64,000 bases of DNA, from contig JANPZU010000001.1 in the NCBI GenBank assembly GCA_024707405.1, positions 496,001-560,000 of the forward strand. The letters run 5' to 3'. How positions within the stretch are numbered: the first letter of the stretch is position 1; every line of letters begins with the position of its first letter. This document shows positions 53,388 to 64,000 of the stretch, piece by piece. The DNA is from Luteimonas sp. Lineage in GTDB: Bacteria > Pseudomonadota > Gammaproteobacteria > Xanthomonadales > Xanthomonadaceae. Position numbers and translations under genes: made by a program. Below the pieces are notes generated by a model. The model ran no database searches and was not told the DNA's origin. It saw nothing but the letters and a program-made list of their open reading frames with translations.

Positions 53388-54422
53388 ATGGGCCGAATGA
53401 TGAAGGCGCTGGTCAAGCGCGAAGCCACCAAGGGCATCTGGATGGAACAGGTGCCCGTGCCTGTCCCCGGCCCCAACGAGGTGCTGATCAAACTGGAGAA
53501 GACCGCGATCTGCGGCACCGACCTGCACATCTACCTGTGGGACGAGTGGAGCCAACGCACGATCAAGCCCGGCCTCGTCATCGGCCATGAATTCGTCGGC
53601 CGCATTGCCGAAATCGGCCCCGGGGTGACCGGCTATGAAGTCGGCCAGCGCGTGTCGGCCGAAGGCCACATCGTCTGCGGCCACTGCCGCAACTGCCGCG
53701 CCGGGAAGCAACACCTGTGCCCGAACACCATCGGCATCGGCGTGACCCGCGACGGCGCGTTCGCCGAATACATCGTGATGCCGGCGACCAACCTGTGGCC
53801 GATCCCCGACCAGATCCCGAGCGAACTCGCCGCGTTCTTCGACCCCTACGGCAACGCCGCGCACTGCGCACTGGAATTCGACGTCGTCGGCGAGGACGTG
53901 CTGATCACCGGTGCCGGCCCGATCGGCGTGATGGCTGCCGGCATCTGCAAGCACATCGGTGCGCGCAACGTGGTGGTCACCGACGTCAACGACTACCGAC
54001 TCAAACTGGCCGCCGACATGGGCGCCACGCGCGTGGTGAACGTCAGCAATACCTCGCTCAAGGACGTGATGGCCGACCTGCACATGGACGGCTTCGACGT
54101 GGGCCTGGAGATGAGCGGCAACCCTCGCGCGTTCAACGACATGCTCGACGCGATGTACCACGGCGGCAAGGTCGCCCTGCTCGGCATCCTGCCCAAGGGC
54201 GCGGGCGTGGATTGGGATCGCATCATCTTCAAGGGACTCACCGTGCAGGGCATCTACGGCCGCCGCATGTACGAGACCTGGTACAAGATGACGCAGTTGG
54301 TGCTGTCGGGCTTCCCCTTGGGCAAGGTGCTCAGCCACCAACTGCACGCCGACGACTTCCAGAAGGGTTTCGACCTGATGGAATCGGGCAAATCCGGCAA
54401 GGTGGTGTTGAGCTGGAATTGA
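53388..54422 (+). CDS. tdh: L-threonine 3-dehydrogenase
   Basis: [42 protein letters not shown]. Confidence 0.97.
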   Translation: MGRMMKALVKREATKGIWMEQVPVPVPGPNEVLIKLEKTAICGTDLHIYLWDEWSQRTIKPGLVIGHEFVGRIAEIGPGVTGYEVGQRVSAEGHIVCGHCRNCRAGKQHLCPNTIGIGVTRDGAFAEYIVMPATNLWPIPDQIPSELAAFFDPYGNAAHCALEFDVVGEDVLITGAGPIGVMAAGICKHIGARNVVVTDVNDYRLKLAADMGATRVVNVSNTSLKDVMADLHMDGFDVGLEMSGNPRAFNDMLDAMYHGGKVALLGILPKGAGVDWDRIIFKGLTVQGIYGRRMYETWYKMTQLVLSGFPLGKVLSHQLHADDFQKGFDLMESGKSGKVVLSWN

Positions 54423-54423
54423 C

Positions 54424-54483
54424 GATGGCGGGCTCCGGCCCGTCCTTCGCGCACATCATCGGCGGGCCGAAGGCCCGCCCTAC
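54424..54483. repeat. REP-like doublet between tdh and kbl
   Basis: gatggcgggctccggcccgtcc ... ggcgggccgaaggcccgccctac. Confidence 0.7.
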
Positions 54484-54493
54484 GGGAACCGCC

Positions 54494-55687
54494 ATGTCGC
54501 TGACCGAACGCTACGCCACCACCCTCGATGAAATCCGGGACGCCGGCCTGTTCAAGGCCGAGCGCATCATCACCAGCCCGCAATCGGCCGAGATCTCGCT
54601 CGCCGATGGACGCACGGTGATCAACTTCTGCGCCAACAACTACCTCGGCCTCGCCGACCATCCCGACATCATCGCCGCAGCCAAGGACGCACTGGACACC
54701 CATGGCTTCGGCATGGCCAGCGTGCGTTTCATCTGCGGCACGCAGGATCTGCACAAGCAACTCGAACAGACCATCGCCGATTTCTTCGGTACCGAGGACA
54801 CTATCCTCTACGCCGCCTGCTTCGATGCCAACGGCGGCCTGTTCGAACCGCTGCTCGACGAGAACGACGCGATCATTTCCGACGCACTCAACCACGCCTC
54901 GATCATCGATGGCGTGCGCCTGTGCAAGGCCAAGCGCTTCCGCTATGCCAACTCCGACATGGCCGACCTGGAAATTCAGTTGCAGGCCGCCGAGGCCGCC
55001 GGTTGCCGCACCAAGCTGATCACCACGGACGGCGTGTTCTCGATGGACGGCTTCATCGCGCCGCTGGACGAGATCACGACGCTGGCAAAGAAGTACGGCG
55101 CACTGGTGCACATCGACGAATGCCACGCGACCGGCTTCCTCGGCGCCACCGGCCGCGGCTCGGCCGAAGTGAAGGGCGTGCTGGACAGGATCGACATCAT
55201 CACCGGCACACTGGGCAAGGCGATGGGCGGCGCACTGGGCGGATTCACCACAGCAAGGCGCGAAGTGATCGAACTGCTGCGCCAGCGCTCGCGCCCGTAC
55301 CTGTTCTCCAACTCACTGCCGCCGCACGTGGTCGCCGCCGGCATCAAGGCCTTTGAAATGCTGTCCTCGGCAGACGAACTGCGCGAGCGCCTCGCCGCCA
55401 ACACCGCATATTTCCGCGAAAAGATGACCGCTGCCGGTTTCGACATCAAACCCGGCGTGCATCCGATCAGCCCGGTGATGCTGTACGACGCACCGCTGGC
55501 GCAGAAATTCGCCGAACGATTGCTGGAGGAAGGCATCTATGCGATCGGTTTCTTCTTCCCGGTCGTGCCGAAAGGCCAGGCCCGCATCCGCACGCAGATG
55601 AGTGCCGCGCATACGCGCGAGCACCTCGACCGCGCGATCGATGCATTCATCCGCATCGGTCGCGAGCTGGGCGTGCTGAAGCCGTAA
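54494..55687 (+). CDS. kbl: glycine C-acetyltransferase
   Basis: [49 protein letters not shown]. Confidence 0.97.
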   Translation: MSLTERYATTLDEIRDAGLFKAERIITSPQSAEISLADGRTVINFCANNYLGLADHPDIIAAAKDALDTHGFGMASVRFICGTQDLHKQLEQTIADFFGTEDTILYAACFDANGGLFEPLLDENDAIISDALNHASIIDGVRLCKAKRFRYANSDMADLEIQLQAAEAAGCRTKLITTDGVFSMDGFIAPLDEITTLAKKYGALVHIDECHATGFLGATGRGSAEVKGVLDRIDIITGTLGKAMGGALGGFTTARREVIELLRQRSRPYLFSNSLPPHVVAAGIKAFEMLSSADELRERLAANTAYFREKMTAAGFDIKPGVHPISPVMLYDAPLAQKFAERLLEEGIYAIGFFFPVVPKGQARIRTQMSAAHTREHLDRAIDAFIRIGRELGVLKP

Positions 55688-55693
55688 TCGCGG

Positions 55694-56437
55694 TCAGCCG
55701 CGGGGCGCAAGCGCGGACACCTCACCATCCGTGAGTTCGCGCCACTGGCCCTTGGCCAGTTCGCCAAGCGCCAGCGGGCCGATCGCCACGCGTACGAGCC
55801 GCAACACGTCGATGCCGAACGCGGACAGCAATCGCCTGATCTGGCGATTGCGTCCTTCATCGAGCACGATCTCCAGCCATCCATTGCGTTGCCCTTGCCG
55901 CAGGATGCGCGCGGAAGCCACTTGCAACCACTGGCCCGCATCCTCCACGCCTGCCTGCAGGGAAGAAATCAAGGCATCGTCCGGCAATGCATCCACTTGC
56001 ACGTGGTAAGTCTTCGACGGCCCTGTCTCCGGACTGGCGACAAGGGCCGACCAGGCGGGATCGCTGGTAAACAGCAACAATCCCTCGCTTGCCTTGTCGA
56101 GACGTCCCACCGGCGCAATCCAGCCAAGGTTTGCGTTTTCGAAGCAGCGATACACCGTATCGCGCCCCTTTTCATCGTGCGTCGTCGTCACCAATCCACG
56201 CGGCTTGTTGAGCATCAGGTATCTGTGCCCGGCCATCGGAACCGACACGCCATCCATCTCGATGCCGGCAGCATCGAGCGCCAACGCGAACTCCGGATCC
56301 AGCACGAGCTTCCCGTCTACACTCACGCGCCCCTCGCGGACGCGACGCTCCGCCTCACTACGTGAACACAGGCCGCGCTTGGACAGAACCCTCGCGACGC
56401 CGTAGCGCGGCGTGGCGGATCGATCGCGGCGTTTCAT
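55694..56437 (-). CDS. RsuA/RluB-family pseudouridine synthase
   Basis: S4 domain; YLMLNKPRGLVTTTHDEKGRDTV; VGRLDKASEGLLLFTSD; RNRQIRRLL. Confidence 0.93.
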   Translation of the reverse strand: MKRRDRSATPRYGVARVLSKRGLCSRSEAERRVREGRVSVDGKLVLDPEFALALDAAGIEMDGVSVPMAGHRYLMLNKPRGLVTTTHDEKGRDTVYRCFENANLGWIAPVGRLDKASEGLLLFTSDPAWSALVASPETGPSKTYHVQVDALPDDALISSLQAGVEDAGQWLQVASARILRQGQRNGWLEIVLDEGRNRQIRRLLSAFGIDVLRLVRVAIGPLALGELAKGQWRELTDGEVSALAPRG

Positions 56438-56521
56438 CCCGGGCCGGACTTCATTGCCCGGAAACACGACGACCCGCTTGAGCGGGCCGTTGCGTGGATG
56501 CAGGATCGAACAGGCCGATCA

Positions 56522-56995
56522 TTACTGCTCGGGCTGCGTGGCCTGTTCCGGCTCTGGCGTGGCGGCCTCTGCCCGGCGGCCGGCGCTGTAACCATTCGCC
56601 TGCAACCATGCATCGAAATCATCGGCGGTCATGCGCTTGCCGTTCTGGGTCATGTTGAACCGGTAGGGCGTGTTGTCGAACTCGGTCTTCTTCACATAGC
56701 CATCGGCCGCCGCATGGACGACCGGGGCAGATGCCTGCACGGCCGCCCTGCAACCTTCCGCGCGCAAGCGCAGGAGCACGTTCTCGAGGCTCTGCAATTC
56801 ATCGAACGCCGGCGCAAGGACACCGCGTTGCGAACCGATCTGCGGGTTGGCGGCGACGAATTCGATGGCGATCGGGGGCAGCACGGTCGGCCCGGCGCCT
56901 TGCACACTGGCTGCCACCGAAGGGCACTGCACGTTCGAAGCAAAAGCCGGCGCGGCCAAGAACAACGACAGGCATGCGATCGATGAACGCTTCAT
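56522..56995 (-). CDS. hypothetical secreted protein
   Basis: Signal peptide MKRSSIACLSLFLAAPAFAS; no recognised domain. Confidence 0.6.
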   Translation of the reverse strand: MKRSSIACLSLFLAAPAFASNVQCPSVAASVQGAGPTVLPPIAIEFVAANPQIGSQRGVLAPAFDELQSLENVLLRLRAEGCRAAVQASAPVVHAAADGYVKKTEFDNTPYRFNMTQNGKRMTADDFDAWLQANGYSAGRRAEAATPEPEQATQPEQ

Positions 56996-57144
56996 TCCGG
57001 CAACACTTCCCTGGACAACGATGGGGGCGAGTGTAGCAGCGCGTCGATGGCGAATGCCACGCAAGGAATTGCATCCCAGGCGACATCGGGACGCGCAACA
57101 CATTTGCGCAGCGAACGACCCGCATCCATGGGAAACGCATCGAC

Positions 57145-57180
57145 AAAAAAAACGAAGCCCGGCACTGGGCCGGGCTTCGC
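57145..57180 (-). terminator. intrinsic terminator downstream of ompA
   Basis: minus strand GAAGCCCGGCccagtGCCGGGCTTCGTTTTTTTT. Confidence 0.9.
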
Positions 57181-57208
57181 ATCACACTTGTTGCACTGAC
57201 GTCCGCGA

Positions 57209-58263
<1,055 letters not shown>

Positions 58264-58439
58264 TTTACTCAGCTCCTTAAGCATGGAAATTGGAATGCAG
58301 TACGGGCTTGGGACAGGCACTCTGCATGCACCCTCCACAAACAGACTAGCAGTCAGCACTGTGAAGACGGCGTTAACACTAACATAACAGTTGCTTCTTT
58401 GCCAAGATTCAGCCCTTCGGATCCGTTCTGTTCAGATAA

Positions 58440-60647
<2,208 letters not shown>

Positions 60648-60968
60648 GAAACCGCCACAAGCTGCTGTTTTTGAAGGGGCTCGAAGCCCCATTCAGAATA
60701 AAAACTCCAATCCAATCAATAGTTTCGACCCAGCATTCAGTTGCGGTTCGGTTCCCGGCGCTTACCTTGCGCGCACTTTTCCCGCCCTCGATCTGGCGGG
60801 ATCCGGCCCGACCGCTGTTCCAGCGGACTTCGGAGCCCGGGCGAAAGCGCGCCATCAGAGTCCGCCGCCCTCCCCAATACGCCATGTCCGTCAGCACTCC
60901 CGTGCCGCGTCCTTCCATGAGGGGATCGGCACGAACGCAAGCGGGCGCAACGCAGCAAGGAGTTCCCC

Positions 60969-61427
60969 ATGAAGCTGGAATGGATCATGTGGCTGGCTTC
61001 GGTGATGTCACCGCAAGCCGCCGATTCGCTCTGCCTGAGCACGACCCTCTACCTCGAAGCACGCAACCAGTCCGTCCAGGGCCAGAAAGCGGTGGCCGAG
61101 GTCGCCCTGCGCCGCGAGGAAAGCGGCCTGTGGGGTGATTCGATGTGCGAGGTGGTCACCGCACGCAAGCAGTTCGCGCCGACCATCGTGTCGCCGCGCA
61201 CGCGCCTGAACAACACCGAGGCCTGGGCGCAGGCAGTCAACATCGCGATCCTGTCCGAGCAGAACTGGGCGCTGCCCGTCGGCAAGCGCAAGGAAATCGT
61301 ACCGGGCGCGAGCCACTTCATGGCGCACGCCATCGCGGCGCCGAGCTGGCGCAATGCCTACCAGGTCGCGACCATCGGCGACCACACCTTCCTCAAGGTG
61401 CAGAGGCTCAAGCCGCGCGAAGGCTGA
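60969..61427 (+). CDS. SleB-like cell wall hydrolase
   Basis: CLSTTLYLEARNQSVQGQKAVAEVALRR; GASHFMAHAIAAPSWRN. Confidence 0.85.
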   Translation: MKLEWIMWLASVMSPQAADSLCLSTTLYLEARNQSVQGQKAVAEVALRREESGLWGDSMCEVVTARKQFAPTIVSPRTRLNNTEAWAQAVNIAILSEQNWALPVGKRKEIVPGASHFMAHAIAAPSWRNAYQVATIGDHTFLKVQRLKPREG

Positions 61428-61521
61428 CAGGCACCGGTACGATACGTTCCACCCCTGTCATCGCGCCGTGACCGGCCACCCGGCATGATGTGCTCCCTCT
61501 GATTACGGGAGCCGTCTTGCC

Positions 61522-62127
61522 ATGAAACTCTACACCTCGCCCGGCGCCTGCTCGCTGGCCGACCACATCGCCCTGCAATGGATCGGCCAGCCGTTCGAAG
61601 CGGTCATCGTCAGTCGCGAGCAACGCAAGGCGCCCGAATTCCTCGCTCTCAATCCTGCCGGTGCCGTGCCCGTGTTCGAACGCGACGGCTGGGTGCTGAC
61701 GCAGAACGCCGCGATCCTCAATTACCTTGCCGATGCGTTTCCGCAAGCGAAGCTCGGCGGCGATGGCACGCCCGAGAGTCGCGCAGAAGTGAACCGTTGG
61801 CTCGCATTGCTCAATGCCGACGTGCATCCCGCGTTCCATCCCTACTTCGGCAGCACGGCATATCTGGGCGAAGACGTCGCAGCGAAAACGAAAGAGGCCG
61901 CAGGCACGAAACTCCGCGGCTACTTCGAACGCATCGATGCACAGCTCGCCGGCAAGGACTGGCTGGTCGGTGAACGCTCGATCGCCGATCCCTACCTGTT
62001 CGTGGTCACGCGTTGGGCAAAGGGAGTGAAAGTGGACTTGTCGAGCCTGTCGAATCTCGCCGCACATTTCGATCGCATGGGCAGCGATGCCGGCGTGCAG
62101 GCCGCGCTCAAGGCCGAAGGCCTCTGA
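61522..62127 (+). CDS. glutathione S-transferase family protein
   Basis: MKLYTSPGACSLADHIALQW; NPAGAVPVFERDGWVLTQNAAILNYLAD. Confidence 0.92.
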   Translation: MKLYTSPGACSLADHIALQWIGQPFEAVIVSREQRKAPEFLALNPAGAVPVFERDGWVLTQNAAILNYLADAFPQAKLGGDGTPESRAEVNRWLALLNADVHPAFHPYFGSTAYLGEDVAAKTKEAAGTKLRGYFERIDAQLAGKDWLVGERSIADPYLFVVTRWAKGVKVDLSSLSNLAAHFDRMGSDAGVQAALKAEGL

Positions 62128-62154
62128 TACGTTCGATGCGTACCGGCGCGATGC

Positions 62155-63345
62155 TCAGAAGGCATCGCCCGGCACGCACACCGCGCCTTCCATCAGCACG
62201 CGCGCACTGCGGCTCATCACTGCCTTGGTGACGACCCACTTGCCGCCCACCTGCTTGACATCCGCGCCCACGCGCAGCGTGCCGGACGGATGCCCGAACA
62301 CCAGCACCTCGCGCGTGCCGCCACCCGCCGCCGCGTTCACCAGTGTGCCGGGGACTGCAGCCGCGGTGGCGATGGCGACCGACGCCGTGCCCATCATTGC
62401 GTGGTGCAATTTGCCCATCGACATCGCCCGCGCCAGCAGGTCGATATCAGTTGCATGCACGTGCTTTCCACTCGACGAAACATAATCCTTCGGCGGCGCG
62501 ACGAAGGCGACCTTCGGCGTGAGCGGGCGTTTCGCCGCGGCGGCAACGTCGTCTACCAGCCCCATGCGCACTGCGCCATGCGCACGGATCGACTCGAGTT
62601 TCGCCAGCGCCTCCCTGTCGTCGTTGATGGCACCCTGCAATTCGGTGCCATCGTAGCCTAGTGCGGAAGCATCGACGAACACCACCGGTACGCCGGCATT
62701 GATCATCGTCGCCTTGAACGTGCCCACACCGGGCACGTCGAGATCATCAACCAGGTTGCCGGTGGGGAACATCGCCCCGCCCTCGCCTTCGCCTTCATCG
62801 GCCGGATCGATGAATTCCAGTTGCACTTCCGCCGCTGGGAAGGTCACGCCATCGAGTTCGAAGTCGCCGGTTTCCTGCACCTGTCCGTCCGCGACCTGCA
62901 CATGCGCGACGATGGTCTTGCCGATGTTGGCCTGCCAGATGCGCACGATGCAGATGCCGTCATGCGGGACGCGTGCAGGATCGATCATCCCGTTGGCGAT
63001 CGCGAACGGCCCCACCGCCGAGGACAGATTGCCGCAGTTGCCGCTCCAGTCGATGAAGGCATCGTTGATCGGCACCTGTCCGTACAGGTAATCCACGTCA
63101 TGACCAGGCTGCGTGCTCGGCGAGATGATGACCACCTTGCTGGTGCTCGACGTGGCACCGCCCATGCCGTCGGTGTGCTTGCCGTACGGATCGGGCGAAC
63201 CGATCACGCGCATCAGCAAGGCATCGCGCGCGGCGCCCGGAGATTGCGCCGACTGCGGAAGATCCTGCAGCCGGAAAAACACGCCTTTCGACGTTCCGCC
63301 GCGCATGTAGGTGGCGGGGATTCGGAGTTGGGGACTGGAAGGCAT
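62155..63345 (-). CDS. prpF: 2-methylaconitate cis-trans isomerase PrpF
   Basis: RIPATYMRGGTSKGVFF; DWSGNCGNLSSAVGPFAI; INAGVPVVFVDA. Confidence 0.95.
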   Translation of the reverse strand: MPSSPQLRIPATYMRGGTSKGVFFRLQDLPQSAQSPGAARDALLMRVIGSPDPYGKHTDGMGGATSSTSKVVIISPSTQPGHDVDYLYGQVPINDAFIDWSGNCGNLSSAVGPFAIANGMIDPARVPHDGICIVRIWQANIGKTIVAHVQVADGQVQETGDFELDGVTFPAAEVQLEFIDPADEGEGEGGAMFPTGNLVDDLDVPGVGTFKATMINAGVPVVFVDASALGYDGTELQGAINDDREALAKLESIRAHGAVRMGLVDDVAAAAKRPLTPKVAFVAPPKDYVSSSGKHVHATDIDLLARAMSMGKLHHAMMGTASVAIATAAAVPGTLVNAAAGGGTREVLVFGHPSGTLRVGADVKQVGGKWVVTKAVMSRSARVLMEGAVCVPGDAF

Positions 63346-63377
63346 GCGGCTTTTCCTGGATGACCGGGATGGGCGGC

Positions 63378-63938
63378 CTAGAACAGGCCGGGTTGCGCGA
63401 CGGGCGGATCGATCTCGGGCAGCAATGGCCAACGACCGATCACTTCGTATCCGTAAGGATCGCCACCGCCGATCACCAGGCAGATCTCGTCGATCGTCCA
63501 CGGTATCGGTGGGTTCAGCGCGATGTTGTCGAACTGCTGGCGCGCGTTGTAACTCAGTGTCACGTGGGGCGTCACGCCCGTCGCGATGGCGGCATGGCCC
63601 ACGGCTCGCAGTTGCTGCTGCACGCTTTGCAGGAGCGATGCGAACGCTTTCGGCACACCACGCGCCCGCAGGGTGCAATGCGCCCTGCCGGCACCGGGTT
63701 GTGGGCCTTCGATGCGATTGAATTCCAGCGTGCAGGCCCGCGCGGAAAGCGCGGCGCCGACACGCAACAGGGCTTCACGATCGTCTGCCGTGGGGGAATG
63801 GATCCGCTCGGAGAACGACTGGTGCCAATTGGCCGGCTGGAACAACCGGCGCCCCAATCGCTCCGGAACCCCGTACCCGGCCAAGCGTTGCAATGTGTCT
63901 TCCACCCATGACGCCGGCGGCAGCGCAATGAAGAGCAT
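63378..63938 (-). CDS. 2'-5' RNA ligase/cyclic phosphodiesterase family protein
   Basis: Two HxT motifs: HCTLRARG and HVTLSYN. Confidence 0.82.
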   Translation of the reverse strand: MLFIALPPASWVEDTLQRLAGYGVPERLGRRLFQPANWHQSFSERIHSPTADDREALLRVGAALSARACTLEFNRIEGPQPGAGRAHCTLRARGVPKAFASLLQSVQQQLRAVGHAAIATGVTPHVTLSYNARQQFDNIALNPPIPWTIDEICLVIGGGDPYGYEVIGRWPLLPEIDPPVAQPGLF

Positions 63939-64000
63939 GCGGGGGTGGAAGGCACCCTTCCACCATGGCCGTACATGGCGGAACCGAACGGCCTGTCGCC

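Overview
High-GC chromosomal window, gene-dense on both strands. Codon usage, REP sequences and gene content suggest a Lysobacteraceae/Xanthomonadaceae-like gammaproteobacterium (inference, no search run). About 57 protein-coding loci can be supported. They include: a formate/oxalate-type molybdoenzyme cluster (PBP-like regulator, OFA-family MFS, fdhD, FdhF/YdeP, small winged-helix-like ORF); scattered hut genes (hutU, hutF, hutI); an Ada/AlkA fusion plus Ogt; a candidate zinc cluster (MerC-domain protein, His-rich TonB receptor, Zur-like Fur protein); a marR-MFS-cupin operon with a perfect palindromic operator; gltX, lpxH, purF, dedD/SPOR, folC; tdh-kbl; ompA; and prpF. No rRNA, tRNA, transposase, prophage core, CRISPR array or recognisable defence island was found. 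The most notable signals are four single-base frameshifts in otherwise well-conserved genes (fdhD, an Npt-like MFS, a lipoprotein phosphodiesterase at a C10 tract, ompA), the operator-like palindromes, the zinc cluster, an ECF sigma factor paired with an unknown membrane protein, a small TM protein overlapping hutI, an orphan TonB-plug-like small protein, and REP-like hairpins. I saw no clear wholly new system.
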